64,000 nt of DNA, taken from positions 577,407 through 641,406 of the forward strand of contig NW_019775835.1 in the NCBI RefSeq assembly GCF_001039355.2, given 5' to 3'. Positions 12,321 through 22,449 of this stretch are shown here, in pieces; within the stretch, counting starts at the first letter, position 1, and each line of letters opens with the position of its first letter. The notes under the pieces were generated by a model. It did no database searches and was not told the DNA's origin. It was given only the letters and a program-made list of their open reading frames with translations. This DNA comes from Lingula anatina. Lineage: Eukaryota > Brachiopoda > Lingulata > Lingulida > Lingulidae. A program made the translations under genes and the position numbers.

Positions 12321-13529
12321 GTCTTCTCTGGCTCTGGCTCTGGCTTAGCTGGTTCCTGGTGCAGTTGTTTGTGAGGAAGAGCTACTAGATGAGGTAGATG
12401 CTGACTGAAATTCACCAGCACTGACCACGCCCCCCCCCCCCCCCCATCATCTGGGCCATTAACTGCATCATTTACAGTTCATGCTTGCATTGGGCATCTC
12501 TTTCAGCCCTCGTGGCATCCACGTGTCTCGCTTCTGCCGTTTTCTCCATGCTCAAGCGCTCCTGTTCTAACTTGACAAGAGCTGACATTGCACTGTCAGA
12601 TTTTGCCGAGAAGGACTCTAGGGCATCAATAATACTTTTAAACATGTCTGCCTTAGACTTCTTCTATCCAGATTTCCTGGCTGTAATGGTATATGCAAAG
12701 ACATTATACATTGAGCAGTCCTCGAAAATAATTGAAACATACTTTTTATTTTACATGTAACTTCCAAAAACAAAATAATGCTAAGTTCAACTTAATACAT
12801 ACTCCAGTACCATTTAACTTAAAGCTATTGAACTGATCAAAATGAATTGATCAAATTGTGTACAAGTTAGTACCTAATTTTGGAGCTTTTTTCACAAATA
12901 TTTCTTGAGTATTATCATTGTCATCGTCATCATCTTCTGCAATTGTTCTCTTACGAGCTGAAAAGCAAAATAAATATTTAAAAGAAATAGCATGTGGCAA
13001 AGTAAGGTGAATGAACGTATCATATGACATTAATTACAAAAAGGAAGTTCCTTAACACCACTTAATTCTGGTATGCTAAATGTCTGAATTTCTGCTCTAA
13101 CAGAAGTCTGTTGTAGTGTATGTAATTAGACCCGAAAGTTATTATTCAAGGTGCATGTATATTTTGGTAAAAAATATATCTTGTCCACAGGCCTTTGCCT
13201 CCTCATCACTCTCCTCTTCTGTTGTATCTTGAGAGGAGCACTCAGCAAAATCTTCATCTGTGTAAATAAAACTTGTAATATATATTCAAGCGTTAAACAA
13301 GTCGCATAAAAATGAAAAGCTTAAGTACTGCCACAGGCAATAATAAACATATTACTTCTACAAAACACCCACAATGCTATAAATGCTGGTATTTTTAGTA
13401 AGTAGCATTTGCCATAACAATAAAATAATACAAACCCTCTGCTATCATTTACCTTCATTACATCACCATGCATGAAATGTATAGGTTCCTATAAAATGGG
13501 TTCATGCCATGCACATATTCCTTCTTCAC

Positions 13530-13731
13530 CTCTCCTTGTGTCCATTGTGAACACAGGTCTTGTGGTAGCTTTATCACCCAGGATGTTGTCCTAATCTTTT
13601 TCATATTTGTAGGATGGCTTCCTCCCAGCCCTTGACCTGTTGTGTTGGTCCCTGAATTTACGGTACTCCCGTGTCATATTCCTTATTTTGTTCTTCACCT
13701 CCAACTCTGTTAATTCATCACCACATTCGTC
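13530..13731 (-). pseudogene. Myb/SANT-like gene, exon 2, with internal TAG
   Basis: The acceptor is GTACAG and the donor GTGAAG. It holds the second half of the domain. The frame reads KYEKD, stop (13593-13591), DNILGD, so coding similarity resumes directly after the stop in the same frame. Confidence 0.65.
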
Positions 13732-13987
13732 CTGTACGTTGTAACATAAAATCAATATAAAGCACTTTTTTTCTTCTGTCATGCACAACTAGTGCCAATA
13801 ATACTAGTGCATACTGGTAAATTTTTGAACAACACGTTGAAGTATTTCATGTTTTTATGGAAGATGTGTTATGAGTGTAATATAGTGTTTTCTTCCATTA
13901 TTTTTGATCACAGACTGGGCGTTGCCTGATGCTGGCACGGTAAATTTATTATCTACTTAATAATGAACATCAATAAGTTAGACTTAC

Positions 13988-14125
13988 TTTAATCCTCATA
14001 GCGATGTCCCTATAGACTGGCTTTTTTTTAGAAGTTCGGTCTAACTTCTGTTTCATACTTTCAACGGCCCAAATATTGAGTAATGCTGCTACTGATTGTT
14101 CAAACCAATACGTCCTCGTGGCCAT
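13988..14125 (-). pseudogene. Myb/SANT-like gene, exon 1
   Basis: 46 codons from ATG, with a GTAAGT donor. It carries the Trp-containing first half of the DNA-binding domain and has no stop. Confidence 0.65.
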
Positions 14126-14479
14126 TTTGATGACTGCAAAGAAACTTGAGACCACGTGGACAGTCTGTTTTCTTTCACTTTCAATGGACGTGTAAGACAC
14201 TGTGCACCTGCCTAAAGTCCTCAACATCCGGTGTAAACATCGATCCCATTCTCACTAGAAATTTTATACCACGATTTAAGTTAACATCGATAGAATCCAC
14301 CTCTCGAGAAGGATTAATTTGAATTGCGATTTTGCATCTCTACTGCATTTACACTAGAGGCTTTACATTGATAGAATTGCAATTTGGCATTAATCGGGAT
14401 TGAAAATGTCTGGTATGGACAGGGTAATAATCAATCACAAAGTAAATATCTTTAAGATCAAGCCCATGCCTAGTGCATC

Positions 14480-14740
14480 AGTATACACAACTACTCAGTA
14501 ATTTCCATCAACTTTCTGTAAGTCATTAGCAATGAGCTGTTGTTTGTCCTCAGGTGTGCTGTGAAAAAACATAGCAAATAAACGATTATGCGAGGACGGT
14601 GGCTTATTGTCATTTATATGACTATCCTGTCCCAGCTCAGCCAATAGCATGGCATAAGTGTCTGCACAGTCTTTGACAGATTTGCAATTTGGCATTAATT
14701 CAGAACGTGTTAACTGCCATGTATGCATGTAACCCTGTGT
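14480..14740 (-). other. Unassigned open frame, possible gag-derived fragment
   Basis: A 77-codon minus-strand frame containing CKSVKDCADTYAMLLAELGQ. It sits beyond the gag remnant in the same strand order. I do not recognise the family, and it may be chance. Confidence 0.2.
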
Positions 14741-15371
14741 TGAGGCATAAGCTGCATGTAAGCTTTAATATGAAATGACCATCAGCTTCTTCACGATTAC
14801 ACCAAAGGACTGCGACCTCTTGTCATTTTAAGTAAGGTAAAGCTTTTGTGTGTACTTCATTTTCTGCCATTTATTGGTAATGAAAGAAATCAAATTTGAC
14901 TGAATGTACACATGGCTCAAGAAACACCTCCACTTTCATCTGATGCTATGATCGCTTTTTCGAGCTTTGTTCTGTATCGTCTTCCCCCCCTTAAGAGACC
15001 ATTCTCTGTTTTTGATAGACGTTTTTCTATACGTGTCATATACCACAAACATTTTTCATATTTTTTAGACTGGAATCAATCACTTCTTTTCCCTAGGATT
15101 TTAAATTCTTAATGACTGCCTGTCTTTTAACACTGCAAGAGGTGCACATATCATCTGACTTGCATGTATTTAACACGTTGGACAGATAATTTGCGCCCTT
15201 GGTCTGAGCATTTTTACAAAAGTTTCCACACTATTATGAAAGGGTCATCAGATAAGTCTCATCTCTCAGAGATTAACTTGATGAGAAGAGTTTTTTTTTG
15301 CATTTTCTTTACTCTGACAGTCAGGGAGGGGATACAAGCCATTTTTTGTGATCCAAATTTGAAACATTTTT

Positions 15372-16342
15372 TCACTTTGGTCTGGTTATTAAATCCACAT
15401 TTGTTGTCATGTTGACTACATTGACCTCTTCATTGACCTTCATTTGAAAACTGTATGGTGCCCTGTTTGTGTTGATATCCTCCTCTTCCCATGTCACACC
15501 AACTGTTGCATCTAGGTATTGTGTCATGCCGATCTCGCAATTGCATATGCCATCCATCAACTCATCTAATCAACGTTGTTGCTGTAAAATCTGTTTAGAC
15601 TGTTCTTGAAGTAATTTTAAAATTTCATGCATAACCTCTGACACTTTTTGGCTCTGAGCAGTCTTACCAACCCAGTCTATTGCTCTGTCTCTCAGATCAA
15701 TAAATGATAACCTTGGCTGTTCTGTATTCAATCTTTTTAGCTCCCTTTTTAAACTATTGTCTCTGACACATTCTGCACATCTTCCTTTAATGTATTGTTA
15801 CTGTCAGCTAAGAATTCTTTTAGAACACAAGTTTCATAAAAAAGCTCAACCAGGGTAATAAGCGAACATGATAAAACTTATTGTTTCCTTGCTTATGCTA
15901 AAAAAAATCATTGTTGGGGTATTGGTAACATATCTCCACTACCAAATATTTTCAACAAAATTTCAAATTTTTTTTAATGGAATTTTACTGACATCTCCAC
16001 CTCGACCTATTATTTTGATTAAAATATTTTACTTTGTTCTTTCCTAGCTATACCAGCCAAATGGCTAACAACAAAATCAGCTGCTGCTTCTCTATTTCTA
16101 AATTTTCTGATCATAAGCTGTGCTTTAACATGTTGTACCCATTCTTTTATTTCTATATCATCAGATGACATTTGAAGGATTTGCATAGTGCCAAATTTGC
16201 CTTGGGGGCAATTTAACTGCCCAGTAAAGTTTGTGCCTTTACAGATCTTTATGTCTATGGATAATGCTATAGTGTTTAACTGGCTTGGCTGTGTGTGTGT
16301 GTTGTAGCACAGTCTTTGGGCTTGAACCAAAAACAATGTCAC
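15372..16342 (-). pseudogene. Decayed Ty3/Gypsy gag remnant
   Basis: Several minus-strand pieces resemble the gag of Ty3/Gypsy-type retrotransposons common in fish and invertebrates. The first is an N-terminal block with EWVQHVKAQLMIRKFRNREA and FVVSHLAGIARKEQ. Then, after frame disruption, come SLKRELKRLN, LSFIDLRDRAIDWVG and a glutamine-rich helix. An in-frame TGA at 15572-15570 interrupts the last block before LDELMDGICN. The element is dead. Confidence 0.55.
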
Positions 16343-16401
16343 TGATAAGTTTCTGCAGACTTAAATAAATGATTAAAAGGGGGAATACAACGGCCTGAAT
16401 A

Positions 16402-17112
16402 CTAACCACCCTGTCTGGTCACTGTCTCTTTTGGTAGAGTAGAGGCGACAGATGAATATTCCCATAAACTGATTGAGCCACTACACTGAACGAAGCGTCT
16501 GTTCTGAAGCTCAAGTTCCTTTTCTCTTAATTTCATCTCCGCCTCATTTTTCTCATAAAGGTAAGACGCATTTGAGTTAACTGTAACCTTCTTCCTCGAC
16601 TGATGAGGCAGTCCATCAGAGGCTAAAGAGAGAGAAAATGGACTATCATTTAATATCAAACTGCAAAATTATCACAAAATTGAATGAGCAGTTAAAATAC
16701 TGGTAAAGGTAGTAAAGGACAAATGACTCCAAAAACAATTGGCTTCTAAAAACATAACGTATAGATAGAATGCACCTATATCATATGTATACATGTACAG
16801 GTACATGACATGTAATTTCATTATTTTGAAGTTTGATGAATTGACCACCAGCCTAAAAAAGATCCAATTTAACCACTCCCTGCAATTTGTAATAGAATTT
16901 CAAACTCATTTTCCTCACCTTGATCTTCATTTTCCTCCTTTCTCTTTTGGCCAAGAGTCTGCATTGCTACTTTCCTGACGTCAGCACCTTGTTCTTCTTT
17001 AACTTCTTCCTTTTTGTTTTTCTCTTTGTCCATGGACTCCTTTTCCTCCATCAGTTCAACTACTTCAGTAAGAAGCTTTTCTCGTTCATCATACTCCTCT
17101 TGAGTACCTGAC
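16402..17112 (-). pseudogene. C-terminal part of a second Myb/SANT-like gene
   Basis: Two minus-strand exons are seen, 17112-16919 (acceptor ATTTCAG, donor GTGAGG) and 16622 to about 16402, joined in phase. The first is very acidic and basic with a helix ending VRKVAMQTLGQKRKEE. The second has a basic RKK segment and then YEKNEAEMKLREKELELQNR. This order (acidic linker, basic block, charged helix ending in ELELQ) is typical of the C-terminal half of invertebrate Myb/SANT-like proteins. No DNA-binding domain was found upstream, so it is partial. Confidence 0.45.
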
Positions 17113-17241
17113 CTGAAATATGTAAAGTAAAATGTTAACAGCTGCGAAACCTCTCTAATATCTTCTGAAGCACCTCTATTATACTTTGTTTGCTGCACAC
17201 TGGTATCCATGTATGAAGGTTGCGTAAACCGGAACCTACTT

Positions 17242-17430
17242 AATGGCACATATGCTGGTTGGGTAGCTTGGGTGCTGGACACTGGCACATATGCAGGCTG
17301 GGTAACTGGGACGCTGGACACTGGCACATATGCAGGCTAGGCAACTGGGACGCTGGACACTGGCACATACAGTATGCAGGCTGGGCAACTGGGATGCTGG
17401 ACAATGGCACATAATATGCAGGCTAGGTCA
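17242..17430. repeat. 39-bp tandem repeat, about five units
   Basis: The unit core is GGCACATATGCAGGCTGGG, and one unit has a 6-bp insertion. Read on the minus strand it encodes repeats of PAYVPVSSVPVTQ, so it may once have been a Pro/Val-rich linker. Units diverge by a few bases. Confidence 0.8.
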
Positions 17431-17449
17431 GTCAAAGAACGGGTAACGT

Positions 17450-18220
17450 ATAGTTGAGGACGAAATTATTAGCCCCACCTAGGAAAATTCTATTCCTTTT
17501 GTGGTACGCCACTTCCTCATTAACACCCCATCTTAACCAACTGAAACTTTTAACTATCTCATCAGAATTGTGAGCTTTGTTTCTCAAATCAAACAACTCG
17601 GGGGGTCATTGACCTGTTCCTGGATCAATTGTTGTTTAGACAAAGACAATCAGACACCTGTACACTCCCCGCTGACTCTGGGTTCTGATCATCAATCTGA
17701 CAAAGAAAAGTGTCTGATAATTCATCAAAACTCACCCTGAGCTTCAGAGCTAACTTGACACTAACCTTTTCACTGTAGCCTATCTCCATCGTGTCAAGTA
17801 ACTTTAAGTGTCAAAACTGGAACTCTCATTAGTGTTCTTACTGAAGTCTTTCTGAGAGGAAGTGCTTTTCTGCACATGGTCCTCCTCATCTTGGGCCTTT
17901 TTGGACATAGCTTGAGTCACAGCACATGAAGAGAAAATGTCAGAATCAAGAGGAAGTTCCTCGGTACTCGGCTTCACAGTCAATAAAACAGAGGGGACAA
18001 CTTTTCCACCAGCTAAGTCATTTCCTAGCAGTATAGAAACACCCTTGACTCCCTGCATATGCGAAGACTCCCCTTAATAGGAAGACTTGATCTAAGACCA
18101 ACTCTAACTTGCCCTGAAACAAGATCTGATGTCAAAAACACAGAGTGCAGAGGTACAGAAACAATAAGGTCGCGCGACAAGGTTATTTTCAGTTGCACTC
18201 TGGATTACGCACGCTTGCTC
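17450..18220 (-). pseudogene. Decayed Ty3/Gypsy protease region and linker
   Basis: Minus-strand frames give SVPLHSVFLTSDLVSGQVRV, then after a frameshift GVSILLGNDLAGGKVV, then SSCAVTQAMSKKAQ and further on QLIQEQVNDP. This is the order seen at the retropepsin end and pre-RT linker of Ty3/Gypsy polyproteins. LLGNDLAGGKV is the diagnostic motif. No reverse transcriptase follows. It lies upstream, on its own strand, of the gag remnant, the reverse of the native order, so at least two insertions or a rearrangement are implied. Confidence 0.65.
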
Positions 18221-18269
18221 CGCAAGGTCGCCTGTGGAGGGGGGGCAGCACAGCCCATGTGGTAACTGT

Positions 18270-20700
18270 GACGAAGGTGACAAGTACTTCCAAACATTTT
18301 TCATAACTGTCATTATTCCTCATTCTATTCACAAATTTGATATTTACGGCAATGGAAAATGTGGCACTGGCAAAAGTGGTCTAGGTGCGTTGACGGGCCG
18401 CGAAGGTGTCCCCAACATTAATCGCTGGCAGAGAATCCCGAAGTATTAAACTACACAACATGTAGATATTGGAAATTTGGCCAAAGTTAAGCAAATAAGG
18501 CTTTATTAGATTTGGGTAGAAATAGAGAGGAATGTCCAGTGACATACCAAACCCCTAAGTTTAAGTCTTGGTCTTCGACACCTGTAACGCACCCCTTAGT
18601 CAAGAATCTGAACAAATCAACGTTGGGCAGGTATGCTTTGTTTTCTACCGGCGTTTTTGTGATTTTATCAACTTGATTGTCCAGTGTCAGACCTTTTGTT
18701 CCCAGGTACTAGTAGCAAACTTTATCAGATAACAATCTGACACTAACCACGCTGTACTAACAGCGCCGTAAACCCAGTTATCAATGCTGTCATCTTTACC
18801 TGTATCTCTACCGGTATTATACCAGTGATACGTCCGATATATATCAGTAAGGAAATATGCTGTGATGCTTATATTCATTTGTAATACGTTAGCATCAACC
18901 TGTTCATAAAAACTTGGAACCTTTCAGTATTATTACACAAAGATAATATATTGACATCAAGAGAGTTGTTATGATTAAATGCTTAGAAGAAATAATAAAA
19001 ACAGATTACGTAAAATAAAAAAATGAATTAATTTTATTTGAGTAATTTTTTTCAAACCAATTAATTATCAAACATGAATATTATTTTCAGAAACATCAAC
19101 ATATATTACTGCATTATAAATCTGCTGGTACACAGATCTACAGTTCTAAAATGCAAATACCAAGTACCTTTCACACACAAATGATGAGATGTAAATAATC
19201 ATATGTATAAAGTAGTAAAAATTGCACAAAATGTGTGTAGGCAAGATATTTCTACAAGTAACCTCATTAATCAGTCAGGAAACTTCATAATGCCCTCAAT
19301 AAATGAAGAAATTTGAGCAAGAGAAATTCTACATACAGGCATGACAGATTTACCATATATTGACACCAACCTTAAACTGAATGGGCATTTTAAAGAACAA
19401 AGTGAGTTAAAAATGAATAAGTAATGAAAAACAGATACTGTCATTCTTAATACTGAAAAACAATGGCACCTTGCAGCCTTCACTGCCTCGCTATTTGCAA
19501 ACAATGTTGTAGTCCCTGTCACTGTGTACTTTTGATGAGGCATAGATGCAAGGATAACTCCTTTGAATTATAATTCTTATTTTTTTAAATTAATTTATTT
19601 ATTAATGTGACATGTGATATGAGAACATCACCCGGCCTCATGGGCCTACAAGTCACCGTACTTTATACATACTGCAGTATATCAGAAACAGAGAATAACA
19701 ATAATAGTAATAAAAAATAATCATCATAGTTATATATATGTAAATATTAAGGTTGGAAGTTAAATAAACACTATTATTCATGGTATACTTATATATTGGT
19801 CTTTTTTGTCATAAATCTGCCACATATAACCTGAATGTACATATTGCAATTCACACCGCAGCGGCTTGTCTTAGTAAGGACTCAACCAGTTGAAAACTTG
19901 TGGCACAGTTTCAGGGACAGGATCACACCAAATACCCTTGCAATGATGATGGATCTACTAGTACATTATCTATGTCTTGTCCTCCTAGTTTCTCTAATGC
20001 TATTTCCCCTGATCTATGCTCACATCAATCTCTACAGCTTTACCAACTTCTACGCAGCTTTTGCATCTGAAAGTATAAAGCAAAAATGTAATAAAGCACT
20101 ATCAATTTACTTGTTAGGCCTATATATTGATTTCAGGGCGAGAGAAAAAAGGCAGAAACCGCATATCTTAATCAATATAATTGAAAATCAAATATGTACA
20201 GTATAATCAAATAGCTTTAATTGCACATACTAGTGATGATTTAATCTTTTAAAATTCATCATGAATTTTGACTCTCTCTTGTTAAAGCATGGCCACTTTA
20301 TCAAAATGTGCTTGATCAAATAATAATAATGATAATAATAATAACCTGCACACATGATGTGATGGTCAACTGCCACAAAAATGAGTTGATATGTACTTGG
20401 TAGCCTGAGAAATAATATCAGGTATTAATTTGAGCAGCAATAATACCACAGAGTTATAAACGACATAAACATATGATATGGTGTTATATAGCAAAATTTC
20501 ATGCGTAACTTGCTGTGGCCTTGTCCTCCTCAAACAATCCTGCACATCAGCTTTTGATTTTCAATGTCATCAAAATGTTACATTGTTTTTAGTAAGATCT
20601 ATGCATCTGCTATTCAAATAGTATCGTTTGAAAAATAACTAAAAGATTTAATTATGCTTTTGCAACACGAAATTATCATTAACTTTGCCGGTTCACGTGT
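18270..20700. other. Intergenic, AT-rich, no supported gene
   Basis: No convincing coding potential apart from a plus-strand frame at 19835-20206. ATAATA repeats lie near 20318-20345. Confidence 0.4.
19835..20206 (+). pseudogene. Possible scrap of an ISXO2-like transposase
   Basis: A 123-codon plus-strand frame begins with RTQPVENLWHSFRDRI, which resembles the HTQxVExxW...K motif of ISXO2-like transposase domains. The rest is hydrophobic and shows nothing recognisable. The match is short, so this may be chance. Confidence 0.2.
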
Positions 20701-20719
20701 ACACAGTACCTTGCTATCA

Positions 20720-21019
20720 ATGCTGCTCTTATCTCCCCAACTCGCCACTGACAGGCTAACCACATCGTTCCAAAACAAAGTTGGCATGATCCTTTACTTT
20801 TGGTGTTGGCAGTTTCGCCCCGGGAACATCGTCTTCGGTTAAAAACAACGTATCGTATTCACCCATCTTTGCATTGCTCCTGTACAAAATTTCTGCTTGC
20901 TGCCCCCCAAGGGAAAAATCGTAGCACGTGGGTAGTAACGCAAGACCTGTGACGTATAACGCGCGCGACCTTATTCTCCATTCAATACCCGAATGATATT
21001 TAAGTGGCACTCTTATCAC
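20720..21019 (-). pseudogene. Possible SAP-domain N-terminal scrap
   Basis: The minus-strand frame contains LTEDDVPGAKLP, then ERCG, stop, PVSGELGR. That resembles the DVPGA...WLxCRGLPVSGKKAEL start of SAP-domain proteins common in invertebrate repetitive gene families. The TAG stop falls inside the similarity, so it is a remnant at best. Confidence 0.3.
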
Positions 21020-21101
21020 AGAAAGGCAATGTACTCTCTAACAGAAGTGACTGAGAAGCCCCTGTATCACGGAAAACATATGGGAATGGGAGAAGTCTCA
21101 C

Positions 21102-21620
21102 TTAGAGACACAAAATCGGTCTGACACAAAAGGAAGAAATTCCTCTTAATCCATCAGACAATAAAACCTCTTTGGCTGACAAAGTAGAAGTAAGTCCACT
21201 TGGACTTGGGCAAGTTGCCTTGGCAATGGGTATTTCTGAACAAGACCTGACTAAAGCAGTAGGCAAGGCATCTTTTTCCTTCTTTTTCTTTGGGGTTTCC
21301 TCCCTTAACATTATTTCATTCTCCCATGCTTCAAGCTATTTTTCTCTCTCCTCCAACTTTCTTTTGTTGTGTTTGAACTTTTCAACATTTCTTTCATAGG
21401 ACTCCTTCATATTCTCAAGTTCTCTTTCCTGTTTATTAAAGTTAGCTTCTAGCTCTTTCAGTTTCTCTAGTTTAGAGCCAAATGAAATTATTAAAAAACT
21501 CAATTTCCTATAAAAAAAACTCAATTTCCTGCTTGAAAACAGGTGATTTTACAATGTACACAATCCTTTCTTGTGTCCCTTTCTTGGTTTCTTACAAGTT
21601 GTACACTTGGGTGCATTGCG
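21102..21620 (-). pseudogene. Decayed coiled-coil protein with zinc-knuckle-like motif
   Basis: Minus strand: KCTTCKKPRKGHKKGLC (C-x2-C-x6-H-x4-C) at 21608-21552, then a strong coiled coil LEKLKELEANFNKQERELEN at about 21480-21340. An in-frame TAG (21338-21336) follows, and then LEAWENEIMLREE and a lysine run. Family not recognised. Stops and frame changes indicate decay. Confidence 0.35.
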
Positions 21621-22239
21621 GGAGGATTGGGAGAATTCACCAGACTTGTATGTGTCCCTTTCCACTTTTCTGAAAGCATCCAGTTGCTGCAACTTGTCTT
21701 TTTTTGCCCACATCTGTTCTCTTTATCAGCAGTATCCTCTCGTTTTGAACAAGTACTGATCCAAATTCTGTCAAGTTTCACAAAGCAATTTTCGGTCAAT
21801 TTATTGAATTCAATCCCTGCACTATGAAAAAGTTTTGCGTGCTAGTGCCCTGTTTGGCAGGTAATGGAATGTGAATAATAATGTTTTTGCATATCCATTC
21901 ATGCAGCTCAAAACCAAATTCTCTCAGGTCTCGAGCCACCTGCTTCCTCCAGTTATTATTTTTTTCTGCCCTTGGCTAACTCCAGCTGTACCTTAAGGAT
22001 AGCCTTTGCTTCCTCAAGCATGTCACAGGGGCACATGGCTAGTCTTTCTGCTCACTTTTTAGCAGAGGCAAGTCCTGTGTGTTATGCAATCTTCCATGTA
22101 ATTTTTCAAACAATTCATCCAAGAACTGGTCATTAGCCATTTTTTTGTGTGAAATGATGCAAGACCACCCTTTAATAGCCTGTGCTGCTCTAAATATAGA
22201 AACTAAGCCAAAAGTGAACAGTTGTCATTTTCTCCTTCA

Positions 22240-22449
22240 GGGCAGAAACCACGGCTCCCCACGCGTCATCCCTTGACCGGTTGAATTGAGCCGAGATTTA
22301 ATGACTGTACCCCCACAGGGACGACGCGTGGGGAGGCATGTTAGAGGCAGAGAGACCATTAAAGGATTAGGCAGTTTTCCTTTCATGTACGTCTGCCATA
22401 TTTAGGTCTCTGCCTTGCTGAGCCTCAGCTCTTCCCAAAGTGAATGCGG
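22240..22449. mobile_element. Diverged partial copy of the 546-bp MITE
   Basis: The segment from about 22292 on matches the right arm of the element at 5959-6504 in order: TTTAATGACTGTACC, a CACAGGGACGACG block, GAGAGACCATTAAAGGATTA, TTTCATGTACGTCTGCCAT, then TTTAGGTC. A short inverted partner, CTCCCCACGCGTCATCCC, lies at 22255. The left arm is truncated. Confidence 0.7.

Larger units (their letters stand above)
12340..14125 (-). pseudogene. Myb/SANT-like DNA-binding protein, five-exon gene with three in-frame stops
   Basis: On the minus strand, exons at 14125-13988, 13731-13530, 13257-13189, 12957-12874 and 12680 to about 12340 join in phase. Exons 1-2 form a Myb/SANT-like (trihelix-type) domain: a Trp after MATRTY, then VAALLNIWAVESMKQ, a conserved VYRDIAMRIK helix, and VKNKIRNMTREYRKFRDQ. 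Then comes a basic SRAGRKPSYKYEK stretch followed by DNILGDKATTRP, the family's C-terminal extension. Exons 3-4 are acidic (TTEEESDEEA; DDDDDNDN) and exon 5 is a charged helix ending in MMQLMAQMM. In-frame stops fall at 13593-13591 (TAG), 12666-12664 (TAG) and 12474-12472 (TAA), each with family-like sequence on both sides. Introns are present, so it is not a retrocopy. Such proteins accompany PIF/Harbinger transposons and also occur as host genes. Which applies here is not decidable from this sequence. Confidence 0.7.

Noticed and set aside
12485-12760. 91-codon plus-strand frame
   Set aside because: It is the antisense of the last exon of the Myb/SANT-like pseudogene.
17242-17430. CRISPR-like array
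   Set aside because: The units are directly adjacent 39-bp repeats without unique spacers, in animal DNA.
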